Positions 36,250 to 44,039 of a stretch of 64,000 nucleotides of DNA are shown here, one piece after another. The translations under genes and the position numbers were made by a program. Location: positions 1 through 64,000 of the forward strand of contig CAXSFU010000003.1 in NCBI GenBank assembly GCA_964236695.1. Direction: 5' to 3'. The stretch's first letter is position 1, and every line of letters starts with the position of its first letter. The DNA comes from CAXSEF01 sp964236695. Lineage in GTDB: Bacteria > Pseudomonadota > Alphaproteobacteria > Acetobacterales > Acetobacteraceae. The notes under the pieces were generated by a model. The model worked only from the letters and a program-made list of their open reading frames with translations, had not been told where the DNA came from and ran no database searches.

Positions 36250-36798
36250 TCACGGCCGGCGCTCCCGTGCGGGCAGCGCCCGGCCAGGCAGGGCGGGGCC
36301 AGGCAGGGCAGGGTCGGCGGCCAGCGCCGCCGGCCCGAACGGGCGGTTCAGCACGACCACCGCGCGGTTCAGGAAGAAGGCGGTCCCCACCCAGGCCAGG
36401 TAGGGCAGCAGCAGCGCCGCCGCGAGCTGCGACCACGCCCAGAACGCCAGCACCAGCGCCAGCACGGAGAGCCACAGCGCGGCGGCCTCGGGCAGCGCCC
36501 AGTCCGGCCGGCGCAGCTTGAAGAACAGCCCGCTCCACGCGACGTTCAGCACGGCGTTGAGCGCGAACAGCGCCACGGCCCAGCCGCGCTCGCCGGCGTC
36601 CGCCCCCCGCCAGGCCAGCACCGCGGCCCAGGCCGTGAGCACGCCGATCGTGGTCCACACCACCGGGAACGCCCAGCCCGGCGGTTGCCACCACGGCGTG
36701 CGCAGGGCGTTGTACCACGGCCCGATCTCCGTCAGCAGCCCGCCGGCGAACAGCACCGCGGCCACGCCCCCTGCCGCGACCGCGACGTCCCAGCTCAC
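36250..36798 (-). CDS. tspO: TspO/MBR-family tryptophan-rich sensory protein
   Basis: 182-residue membrane protein with five hydrophobic helices. TspO signatures are GPWYNALRTPWWQPPGWAFPVVWT (in two parts near 26-50), ALFALNAVLNVAWSGLFFKLRRPDWAL and LLLPYLAWVGTAFFLNRAVVVLN. TspO binds porphyrins and in Rhodobacter modulates photosynthesis gene expression with oxygen. GTG 36798 overlaps the bchP stop (GTGA). Its place between bchP and hemC fits a tetrapyrrole-sensing role. The C-terminal ~20 residues are a Pro/Ala/Arg tail not found in most TspO. Confidence 0.93.
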   Translation of the reverse strand: MSWDVAVAAGGVAAVLFAGGLLTEIGPWYNALRTPWWQPPGWAFPVVWTTIGVLTAWAAVLAWRGADAGERGWAVALFALNAVLNVAWSGLFFKLRRPDWALPEAAALWLSVLALVLAFWAWSQLAAALLLPYLAWVGTAFFLNRAVVVLNRPFGPAALAADPALPGPALPGRALPARERRP

Positions 36799-38033
36799 GC
36801 CGAGACCAGCCCCGTCAGATGCGCGATGTTCTTCGCCAGGATGCGCAGGTGCACGACCGGCTTGGCGCGCACCAGCTCCTTGGTCATGTACGCCGCCCAG
36901 GTCAGCTCCTGCACGTCGCGGTCGCGGCAGATGCGCACGAAGCGCTCGCGCCGGTCGTCGCTCGAATACCAGAACCGCTGCATCAGCCCGAGGACGCGGA
37001 ACACCTGCCCGTGCGCGCGCATGAACCGACGCCGCGCCTGGCGCAGCGCCCGTGCGTCTCCGGTCTCCACGAAGCGGTCCACCGCCTCGCCCGCGAGCTG
37101 CCCGCCGAGCATCGCGTAGTACAGCCCCTCGCCAGACGCCGGCGCCACCACCCCCGCCGCATCGCCCGCCAGCAGCACGCAGTACCCGTCGTCCCAGCGC
37201 CCCAGCGGCTTCATCGGGATCGGCGCGCCCTCGCGGCGCAGCGTCTCCGCCCCCGCAAGCCCGGTGGCCGCGCGCAGCGCCGTCGTCGCCGGCCGCAGCG
37301 CGAACCCCTTGCGCGCGCTGCCCAGCCCCACGCTCGTCGTCGCCCCATGCGGGAACACCCAGCCGTAGAAGTCGGGCGACACCTTGGCGTTGTAGTGCAC
37401 CTGGCAGCTCCCGGGGTCGAACCCCGGCCCCACCGGCGAGCGGACGATCTCGTGGTAGGCGAACACGTAGCGCATCGACGCCGCGCCCTTCACGCCCGCC
37501 GCCCGCGCCACCCCGGAGCGTGCCCCGTCCGCGCCGATCACCGCGCGCGCCCGCACCGTGAACGCCGCCCCGCTGCCGTCCGTGCTGGCCTCGCGGCACT
37601 GCACCACCGCGACCCCGCCCTCGCGCGACAGCCCCTCGAACAGCGCCGTGCGCCGCGTGGCGCCGTCGGCCTCGGCGCGCGCGCGCAGCCACTCGTCGAA
37701 GCCCTCGCGGTCCACCATGCCGACGAAGCCGTTGCTGACCGGCATGTCCACGGTGCAGGAGGACGGCGCGAACATCCGCGCGGACGTCGCGCGCGCCACC
37801 AGCTGGCTGTCGGGGATGGCGAAGTCCTGGATCAGCCGCGGCGGCACCGCGCCGCCGCACGGCTTGACCCGCCCGCCGCGGTCCAGCAGCAGCACCGAGC
37901 GCCCGCGCTTGGCCAGCTCCGAGGCCGCCGTGGCGCCGGCGGGGCCGCCGCCCACCACCACGACGTCGAAGTCGCAAGGCAAGGCTGGGGGGCGAGGCCG
38001 CCCCCCAGACCCCGGCATTCCCTGGAGTCCCAT
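36795..38033 (-). CDS. bchP: Geranylgeranyl reductase for bacteriochlorophyll
   Basis: 412-residue FAD enzyme reducing the geranylgeranyl tail to phytyl. Dinucleotide motif VVVVGGGPAGATAASELA starts at ~24, followed by GGRVKPCGGAVPPRLIQDF. AGDAAGVVAPASGEGLYYAMLGG (in two parts) is the flavin-site signature. The first ~20 residues (MGLQGMPGSGGRPRPPALPC) are encoded by family B repeat copy 9, which overlaps the gene's 5' end; other BchP begin close to the FDVVVVGGG strand. ATG 38033 is the only plausible start besides the ATG 15 bases further in. It follows bchG and precedes tspO. Confidence 0.94.
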   Translation of the reverse strand: MGLQGMPGSGGRPRPPALPCDFDVVVVGGGPAGATAASELAKRGRSVLLLDRGGRVKPCGGAVPPRLIQDFAIPDSQLVARATSARMFAPSSCTVDMPVSNGFVGMVDREGFDEWLRARAEADGATRRTALFEGLSREGGVAVVQCREASTDGSGAAFTVRARAVIGADGARSGVARAAGVKGAASMRYVFAYHEIVRSPVGPGFDPGSCQVHYNAKVSPDFYGWVFPHGATTSVGLGSARKGFALRPATTALRAATGLAGAETLRREGAPIPMKPLGRWDDGYCVLLAGDAAGVVAPASGEGLYYAMLGGQLAGEAVDRFVETGDARALRQARRRFMRAHGQVFRVLGLMQRFWYSSDDRRERFVRICRDRDVQELTWAAYMTKELVRAKPVVHLRILAKNIAHLTGLVSA

Positions 38034-38129
38034 GTCGGCCTGCCCCTTGTGTGTGCCGGTCCAGGACGGCTCGCCCTGGCGGGTCCCATTCCTCAAGGCA
38101 TGGGGCAGAGCCCTGGCCTTCCTTGCTTC
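37974..38129. repeat. Family B palindromic repeat, copy 9, overlapping the bchP start
   Basis: Fills the bchG-bchP gap exactly: its right end is 3 bases from the bchG stop, and its left ~60 bases encode the bchP N-terminus. It has CAAGGCAAGGCTGGGG at one end and CCCTGGCCTTCCTTGCTTC at the other. Confidence 0.82.
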
Positions 38130-38131
38130 GC

Positions 38132-39106
38132 TCATCGCGCGTGCAGCGCCAGCGCCGCCGCCAGCATCCCCAGCACGTACAGGCTGGTGCCCGTCGCGTT
38201 GTACCAGGGCGCCCGCCCGCGCGGATCGGCCAGCAGCCTGCGCATCAGCACGAGCTGCGCGCCCAGCAGCACCGCCACCACGGCCGCGTGCCACGCGAAC
38301 CCCCATGCCGCCAGCAGGGCGACCACCGCGACCTGCGGCACCGCCATCACGGCGCAGGCCAGCCGGCAGGCGCGGTCCGGGCCGAGGCGGGCGGGCAGGG
38401 ACCCCAGCCCCATCTGCCGGTCGCCCTCGATCGACTTGAAGTCGTTGAGCGTCATGATGCCGTGCGCGCCGAGGCTGTACAGCGCGGCGAGCGCCACGAT
38501 CCGCCCGCCGGGCCAGGCCTGCAGCGTGACCGCGGCGCCCGCGAACCACGGCAGCCCCTCGTACGACACGCCGACCGCGAGGTTGCTCCACCAGCCGTTG
38601 CGCTTGAGCCTGACCGGCGGCGCGCTGTACGCCCAGGCCAGCGCCAGCCCGATCATCGCAGCCACCCACACGTACGGCCCGAGCGCGAGGGCCACCGCGA
38701 CGGACAGCACGCTCCACGCCACGGCGAGCCCCAGGCCCCAGCGCCCCGGCACCCGCCCGGACGGGATCGGCCGCCCCGGCTCGTTGATCGCGTCGACGTG
38801 GCGGTCGAACCAGTCGTTGATCGCCTGGCTGGTGCCGCAGGCCAGCGGCCCCGCGAGCCCCGCGCCCGCCGCGACCAGCCCCCAGCGCCCGCCGAGGCCC
38901 ACGCCGCCCACGCCCGACGACACCACGCCGCAGCCGAACGCCCACACCGGCGCGAACCAGGTCAGCGGCTTGAGCAGCTCCAGCATCGCGCCCGCCGACG
39001 GCCGCGCGCCCGGCGCGGGCACGCCGGCCCCTGTCGCGCGACGCCCCGCGCCCGCCGCCACGACGCGCGCGGCACCGGCGCCCGGCGCAAGGCCGGCGCG
39101 GCTCAC
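38132..39106 (-). CDS. bchG: Bacteriochlorophyll synthase (prenyltransferase)
   Basis: 324-residue UbiA-family membrane enzyme attaching geranylgeranyl or phytyl diphosphate to bacteriochlorophyllide. The Asp-rich motif NDWFDRHVDAINEPGRPIPSG starts at 97 and the second is NDFKSIEGDRQMGLGSLP. LLKPLTWFAPVWAFGCGVVSSG is typical of BchG. About eight membrane segments. GTG 39106 overlaps the ppsR stop (GTGA). The ~40-residue Ala/Gly-rich N-terminal part is longer than usual; M41 (MLELLKPLTW) could be the true start. Confidence 0.94.
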   Translation of the reverse strand: MSRAGLAPGAGAARVVAAGAGRRATGAGVPAPGARPSAGAMLELLKPLTWFAPVWAFGCGVVSSGVGGVGLGGRWGLVAAGAGLAGPLACGTSQAINDWFDRHVDAINEPGRPIPSGRVPGRWGLGLAVAWSVLSVAVALALGPYVWVAAMIGLALAWAYSAPPVRLKRNGWWSNLAVGVSYEGLPWFAGAAVTLQAWPGGRIVALAALYSLGAHGIMTLNDFKSIEGDRQMGLGSLPARLGPDRACRLACAVMAVPQVAVVALLAAWGFAWHAAVVAVLLGAQLVLMRRLLADPRGRAPWYNATGTSLYVLGMLAAALALHAR

Positions 39107-40653
39107 GAGCCTTCCCAGTTGCTGCCCGGCTCGGGCAGGTCGCCGAGCCCGTAGCGGTGCAGCTTGGCATACAGGCTCTGCCGGCTCACCCCCAGCATCT
39201 CCGCGGCCGACGCGCGGTTGTTCTCCGCCAGCTCCAGCGCCGCCTCGATGCACAGACGCTCGATCACGTCGGTGGCGTCGCGCACCAGCTCCTTGAGCGA
39301 CACCCGCCCGATCAGCTCGGTGAGCTGCTCGACGGAGCGCGGCACAACCGCCTTGACCTCGGGCGCGGCGGTCGCCGCGGACAGCCGGCGCGCCACGTCG
39401 CGGATCGCGAAGCCGAACGAGGGCGCCACCCCGCCCAGCACGGCGACGGCGGAGATCTCCACCTCGGTCAGCATGCCGTGCTCGCCGCGCAGCGTCGTGC
39501 AGAACAGCCGCACCGAGCCGCGCTGGCGCAGGTTGGCGAGCAGCACGTCGACGTCGACGCCCGCGCGCCCCAGCCAGGTGCCGAGCGCGCGGCCCTGCGC
39601 CTGCTCGGCCAGCGAGAGCTGCGTCATCGACAGGAAGGCGGTGTTGGCGGCCAGGATCGTGCCCTCGCCGTCGGTGGCCACGAAGGCGTCCGGCGCCTGC
39701 TCCAGCGCCGAGAGCAGCCGGTCGCTGACCTCGGACACCAGGGTGGTGCCGCTGGCCAGGGCGCCGGGCATCACCCGCACCAGCAGCACGGAGCTGTCGC
39801 CTTCGATCAGCAGCGAGGCCGACAGCGACACGTCGCCGTCCGCGAACCCGCCCGCCCGCACCGGCGCGGCGTCCGCCTCCGGCCGGCCGGCCTCCGCGCG
39901 CGCCGCGTCGGCGAGCCTGACCCGCACCGGCTCGGCCCGCCCGCCGGTCTTGACCGCAGCCAGGAAGCGCAGCACCGCGCCGCGGTCGCGCGGCTCGAAC
40001 AGCTCCGGGAACAGCCAGCCCTGCGCGCGCCGCGCCCCGCCCAGGCGCCGCCCCGCCGGGTTGCTTTCCGCGACCTTGAGGCTCTGCGCGTCGAGCACCA
40101 TCAGCGGCTCGGGCGAGGTCTCGAACAGGATGCGGTAGCGGGTCTGCGCCTGGCGCAGCGCGGAATAGTCGCGCTCCATCGCCTGCTGCGCGTCGATCAG
40201 CCGCTGCTGCAGCTCGGTGAGCGGGCGCAGGTCGCGGCCGAACGCCACCACGCGGCCGTGGCGGTCGGCGCGCGCCGCGGCGTACTCGACCGCCACGTCG
40301 CCGCCGCTGCTGGCCACGCCCGCGCCGAGGTGGTTGAGGTGGCGCAGCCGCGGCACGTCGTCGTTCAGCGCCGCCTCCATCAGCGCGCGCGCCTTGGGCC
40401 GGCTTTCCAGCGTCACCGTCTCGACCCAGGGCTGGCCGGTCAGCGACACGGCGCCGCCGAGGTCGGCCTCCAGCGAGGCGCTGCGGAAGCGCGCGTCGCG
40501 CACCACCCCGTCGCGGTCGATCACCAGCGCCACGTCGGCCGCCGCCGCCAGCAGCCGCGCCGCCGCGTCGCCGTCGAGCGGCCCGAGCGACCCGTCTTCG
40601 GGCGATCCGTCCTCGGTCGCCTGGTCTGCGGAAGGGGAAGGCTTGGATTTCAT
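39103..40653 (-). CDS. ppsR: PpsR/CrtJ photosynthesis repressor
   Basis: 516-residue cytoplasmic repressor that binds TGT-N12-ACA and silences bch, crt and puc genes under oxygen. PAS-type regions are seen at ~30-140, ~165-230 and ~310-420, with the Q-linker (LTELQQRLIDAQQAMERDY). The C-terminal FIS-type HTH reads ELAENNRASAAEMLGVSRQ then SLYAKLHRYGL. Cysteines include one in RLFCTTLRGEHG and one at the HTH entry (IERLCIEAALEL), the latter like the redox-active HTH cysteine of CrtJ. ATG 40653 follows ppaA by 41 bp. It is probably autoregulated through the boxes upstream of ppaA. Confidence 0.93.
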   Translation of the reverse strand: MKSKPSPSADQATEDGSPEDGSLGPLDGDAAARLLAAAADVALVIDRDGVVRDARFRSASLEADLGGAVSLTGQPWVETVTLESRPKARALMEAALNDDVPRLRHLNHLGAGVASSGGDVAVEYAAARADRHGRVVAFGRDLRPLTELQQRLIDAQQAMERDYSALRQAQTRYRILFETSPEPLMVLDAQSLKVAESNPAGRRLGGARRAQGWLFPELFEPRDRGAVLRFLAAVKTGGRAEPVRVRLADAARAEAGRPEADAAPVRAGGFADGDVSLSASLLIEGDSSVLLVRVMPGALASGTTLVSEVSDRLLSALEQAPDAFVATDGEGTILAANTAFLSMTQLSLAEQAQGRALGTWLGRAGVDVDVLLANLRQRGSVRLFCTTLRGEHGMLTEVEISAVAVLGGVAPSFGFAIRDVARRLSAATAAPEVKAVVPRSVEQLTELIGRVSLKELVRDATDVIERLCIEAALELAENNRASAAEMLGVSRQSLYAKLHRYGLGDLPEPGSNWEGS

Positions 40654-40694
40654 GGTTCTGCGCGCGCCCGGGTCACTGAGGCTCAGGAGATGGC

Positions 40695-41885
40695 TCATCG
40701 GGCACGCGCAGTCGAGGCACGGCGGCTGGCGGGCGGCCTGCGCCGGAGCGCGAGCAGGGCCGCGGCACGGGTCAGCGCCTCCGCGGCGTCGCGCGCCGTG
40801 TCGTCGGCGCCGAGCCGGATCGCCAGCTCCGGGCGGTCGAGGAACGCCGGGCCGCCGACCATGACGATGATGTCGCGGTTGCGCGACGCGCGGCGCACCG
40901 CGGCGACGCAGGGCGCGAGCCGCGGCAGGTGCACCTCCGCGCCGAGCGAGAAGCCGATCAGGTCCACCGGCCGGGCGGCGACCACGCGCGCGGCGTCCGC
41001 AGCGCCGGCCACCGCGGGGTTCTGCACCTGCCAGCCCGCGCCGCGGAAGAAGTCGCTCAGCATCGACAGCCCCAGGGAATGCTGCTCGCCGGGGGCCGCG
41101 ACCAGCAGCGCCAGCCCGGTCGGCGCCGCGGCGCCCGCCACGCCGCCGTCCGCGCCCGCGGCCCGCCCGATCCCGTCCGCGCCGGGCGCCATCGCGTGCA
41201 GCAGCCGGTGCAGGTGCACCGCGGCCAGCGTCACCTCGGTGAACGAGCAGCGGTCCTCCACCCACAGGTCGCCGAGATGGCGTGCCGTCCCGGACAGCAG
41301 GTCCAGGCAGATCGCCTCGACCGGGATGCCCTGCGCGCGGCAGCCGGCGACGCACGCCGCCGCGGCATCCGCCGGGTTCGGCCCGAGCAGCGACGCCGCC
41401 AGGCCGAGCACCGCCTCGCGCGTGACCCGCGCCTCCGGCGCCGCGTCGTCCGCCCCGCCGCCAGACCCGTCCGCGCCGCCGCCAGACCCGCCGCCCGTGC
41501 CGCGCGACACCGTCGCGCCGCCTGCCGTCCCCAGCGAGTCGGCCCGCAGCGACCCGGCCCCCGGTCCCTCCGCCGCCGGCAGCGCGGACCGCCGCGCATG
41601 CGCCGAAAGCAGGCGGGGCACCACCTGGCCCTCCACCGCGCGCAGGATCGCCGCGACGCGACGCCGCCGGACCGTGGCCTCGTCCGCCGCCACCGCCTGC
41701 CCAGCCCCCTTCTGCCCACCCGCCTTTTGCCCAATCGACTCCGCAAGCCGGTCCGACATCGTCTGGGACGCCTCCTCCCTGTCCAGGCCCGCCGTGCGCC
41801 CGCGGGCCGTGGCGGCCCCGGAACCATGCAGCGCGCCCTGGCACGCCATCGCCGAGCCCACGGGAGAGCAGTCCTGCCGCGTCAT
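40695..41885 (-). CDS. ppaA: PpaA/AerR cobalamin-binding antirepressor of PpsR
   Basis: 396 residues from ATG 41885. A variable Gly/Ala/Ser-rich N-terminal half is followed by a B12-binding-type domain: TEVTLAAVHLHRLLHAM, the cobalamin-contact GEQHSLGLSMLSDFFRGAGWQV, and DLIGFSLGAEVHLPRLA. The family binds cobalamin and antagonises PpsR/CrtJ, coupling light and B12 to pigment synthesis. Two starts have good ribosome binding sites: ATG 41885 (GGGGAGGG 5 bases upstream) and ATG 41759 (GGGAGGAGG ~10 bases upstream, 354 residues). Divergent from bchF. Confidence 0.9.
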   Translation of the reverse strand: MTRQDCSPVGSAMACQGALHGSGAATARGRTAGLDREEASQTMSDRLAESIGQKAGGQKGAGQAVAADEATVRRRRVAAILRAVEGQVVPRLLSAHARRSALPAAEGPGAGSLRADSLGTAGGATVSRGTGGGSGGGADGSGGGADDAAPEARVTREAVLGLAASLLGPNPADAAAACVAGCRAQGIPVEAICLDLLSGTARHLGDLWVEDRCSFTEVTLAAVHLHRLLHAMAPGADGIGRAAGADGGVAGAAAPTGLALLVAAPGEQHSLGLSMLSDFFRGAGWQVQNPAVAGAADAARVVAARPVDLIGFSLGAEVHLPRLAPCVAAVRRASRNRDIIVMVGGPAFLDRPELAIRLGADDTARDAAEALTRAAALLALRRRPPASRRASTARAR

Positions 41886-41961
41886 GCCGACCCTCCCCGC
41901 GCGTCGCCCCCGGAGCCTCCGGAACGATCCCGGGCGCATCTGAGACGATCCGCGGGAGGAG

Positions 41962-41979
41962 TGTCAATTCCGATTTACG
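41962..41979. promoter_or_regulatory. PpsR-box-like site 1 (TGT-N12-ACG)
   Basis: TGT at 41962-41964 and ACG at 41977-41979 with 12 bases between, one mismatch from the TGT-N12-ACA consensus. It lies in the ppaA/bchF divergent gap, 77 bp upstream of ppaA. Confidence 0.6.
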
Positions 41980-41995
41980 TCAATCTCGCTTGACA
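41978..41995. promoter_or_regulatory. PpsR-box-like site 2 (CGT-N12-ACA)
   Basis: CGT at 41978-41980 and ACA at 41993-41995, overlapping site 1 by two bases, so the two half-consensus boxes are in tandem at a 16-bp period. The ACA lies inside the bchF -35 hexamer, a position where a repressor would block polymerase. Confidence 0.6.
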
Positions 41996-42018
41996 GTCCG
42001 AACGGCCCAGCCCTAGCG
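41990..42018 (+). promoter_or_regulatory. Sigma70-type promoter for the bchF operon
   Basis: TTGACA (41990-41995), 17 bases, then CTAGCG (42013-42018). The -35 is perfect and the -10 weak. It would give a ~130-base leader before bchF. Confidence 0.5.
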
Positions 42019-42151
42019 TTTGTCCACCCCGGCCGGGGTCGCGGCACCGGCGGCGCGGCGGACGAGGCGGCCTGCCCCGCCGGACGGCCCGGCGCGACGG
42101 GGAACGGTGTTCGGTTTCGGTGCAATCCACTCGGGGGCAGCAGGGACGGCC

Positions 42152-42724
42152 ATGATCGACAGCGTCAGCAACTTCCTCAACGGCTACGTCAGCTTCCAGT
42201 GGACGCCGACCACCGGCCACCTCGTCGCCCCACGCGAGCCGGCCGCCCCCCGCCCGCTCTACACTCCCGAGCAGCGCCGACGCCGCGACGCCACCCCCTG
42301 GACCATGGTGCAGGGCCTGCTGGCGCCGCTGCAGTTCCTGGTGTTCCTGGTCAGCCTCGCCCTGGTGCTGCGCACCCTGTCGACCGGCGCCGGCTACCAG
42401 GCCGCGACCGTCTCGATCCTGGTCAAGACGGCGATGCTCTACACGATCATGGTCACCGGCTCGGTGTGGGAGAAGGAGGTGTTCGGCCGCTACCTGTTCG
42501 CCCCCGCCTTCCTGTGGGAGGACCTGGTCAGCTTCCTGGTGCTGGCGCTGCACACCGCCTACGTCGCCGCCCTGCTGACCGGCGTGCTCAGCCCGGGCTC
42601 GCTGCTGCTGCTGGCGCTCGCCGCCTACGCCTCCTACCTGGTCAACGCCGCGCAGTTCGTCCTCAAGATGCGCTCCGCCCGACGCGAGCTGCCCGTCCCC
42701 GCCGCCTTCCGGGCCGCGCGGTGA
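42152..42724 (+). CDS. bchF: 3-vinyl bacteriochlorophyllide hydratase
   Basis: 190-residue membrane protein hydrating the C3 vinyl group of (bacterio)chlorophyllide. YTPEQRRRRDATPWTMVQG (39-57), VKTAMLYTIMVTGSVWEKEVFGRYLFAPAFLWEDL (91-125, in pieces) are BchF-typical, with four hydrophobic helices. ATG 42152 is preceded by GGGACGG and by the conserved context; the frame is open further upstream across the promoter. It is the first gene of the forward photosynthesis operon; its TGA overlaps the bchN GTG. Confidence 0.93.
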   Translation: MIDSVSNFLNGYVSFQWTPTTGHLVAPREPAAPRPLYTPEQRRRRDATPWTMVQGLLAPLQFLVFLVSLALVLRTLSTGAGYQAATVSILVKTAMLYTIMVTGSVWEKEVFGRYLFAPAFLWEDLVSFLVLALHTAYVAALLTGVLSPGSLLLLALAAYASYLVNAAQFVLKMRSARRELPVPAAFRAAR

Positions 42725-44034
42725 ACAAGGCCGCCACCCTCGACGCCGCCGCCCCGGCCGCCCTCGGCTGCGCCGTCGCTCCCGCGGCCCGGCCCGCGTC
42801 CCGCGAGCCCGTGCTCCGGGAGCGGGGCCAGCGCGAGGTGTTCTGCGGCCTGACCGGCATCGTCTGGCTGCACCGCCGCATCCAGGACGCCTTCTTCCTC
42901 GTCGTGGGCAGCCGCACCTGCGCCCACCTGCTGCAGTCCGCCGCCGGCGTGATGATCTTCGCAGAGCCCCGCTTCGCCACCGCGATCATCGAGGAGCGCG
43001 ACCTCGCCGGCCGCGCCGACATGGACGACGAGCTGGACCGCGTGGTCGACCGCCTGCTGCAGCGCCGCCCCGACATCCGCATGCTGTTCCTGGTCGGCTC
43101 CTGCCCGTCCGAGGTCATCAAGCTCGACCTGTCGCGCGCCGCCGCCCGCCTGACCCGCCGCTTCCTGCCGGCCTGCCGCGTGCTGAGCTACTCCGGCTCC
43201 GGCATCGAGACGACCTTCACCCAGGGCGAGGACGCCTGCCTCGCGTCCCTGGTCCCCGAACTGCCCCACGACGCCGCCCCCTCGATCCTCGTCGTCGGCG
43301 CGCTGCCCGACGTCGTCGAATCCCAGTTTTCCGGGCTGTTCCGCGACGCCGGCATCGGCCCGGTGCGCTTCCTGCCGCCGCGCCACGCGGCCGCGCTGCC
43401 CGCCGTCGGCCCGAACACGGTGATGCTGCTCGCCCAGCCGTTCCTCGCCGAGACCGCACGCCTGCTGGAGGAGCGCGGCGCCCGCCGTGTCGCCGCCCCG
43501 TTCCCGATCGGCGTCGAGGGCACCCGCGACTGGCTGCGCGCCGCCGCCCTCGCCTGGGGCGCAGAGCCCGCGCGCATGGAGGCCGCCATGGCCCCCGGCC
43601 TCGCCCGCGCCGAACAGGCGCTCGCCCGCCATCGCAAGGCACTCGCCGGCCTCGCCGTGTTCTTCTTCCCCGACTCCCAGCTGGAGATCCCGCTGGCGCG
43701 CTTCCTGTCGCGCGAGCTGGGCATGCGCCTGGTCGAGGTCGGCACCCCCACGATCCACCGCGAGCACCTCGCCGCGGAGCTGGACCTTCTCGACCCCGCA
43801 ACGACCCTCAGCGAGGGCCAGGACGTCGACCGCCAGCTCGACCGCTGCCGCGCCGCCCGCCCCGACCTCGTCGTCTGCGGCCTCGGCCTCGCCAACCCGC
43901 TGGAGGCCGAGGGCATCACGACCAAGTGGTCGATCGAGCTGCTGTTCTCCCCGATCCACGGCTTCGAACAGGCCGGCGACCTGGCGGGGCTGTTCGCCCG
44001 CCCGCTCGCCCGCCGCGCGCTGCTGGAGGCCTGA
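42721..44034 (+). CDS. bchN: Light-independent protochlorophyllide reductase subunit N
   Basis: 437-residue NifD-like subunit of the dark-operative reductase (BchNB). Its three [4Fe-4S] cysteines are C42 (REVFCGLTGIVW), C67 (GSRTCAHLLQ) and C128 (VGSCPSEVIKLD); the fourth ligand is an Asp in BchB. About 30 extra Ala/Pro-rich residues precede the conserved core. GTG 42721 overlaps the bchF stop (GTGA). It partners with BchB and receives electrons from BchL, in the cytoplasm or at the membrane. Confidence 0.95.
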   Translation: MNKAATLDAAAPAALGCAVAPAARPASREPVLRERGQREVFCGLTGIVWLHRRIQDAFFLVVGSRTCAHLLQSAAGVMIFAEPRFATAIIEERDLAGRADMDDELDRVVDRLLQRRPDIRMLFLVGSCPSEVIKLDLSRAAARLTRRFLPACRVLSYSGSGIETTFTQGEDACLASLVPELPHDAAPSILVVGALPDVVESQFSGLFRDAGIGPVRFLPPRHAAALPAVGPNTVMLLAQPFLAETARLLEERGARRVAAPFPIGVEGTRDWLRAAALAWGAEPARMEAAMAPGLARAEQALARHRKALAGLAVFFFPDSQLEIPLARFLSRELGMRLVEVGTPTIHREHLAAELDLLDPATTLSEGQDVDRQLDRCRAARPDLVVCGLGLANPLEAEGITTKWSIELLFSPIHGFEQAGDLAGLFARPLARRALLEA

Positions 44035-44039
44035 GCGCC

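Noticed and set aside
42020..42151. 44-residue N-terminal extension of BchF
   Set aside because: It would start inside the promoter leader and is Ala/Arg/Pro-rich without resemblance to BchF; ATG 42152 fits the family.
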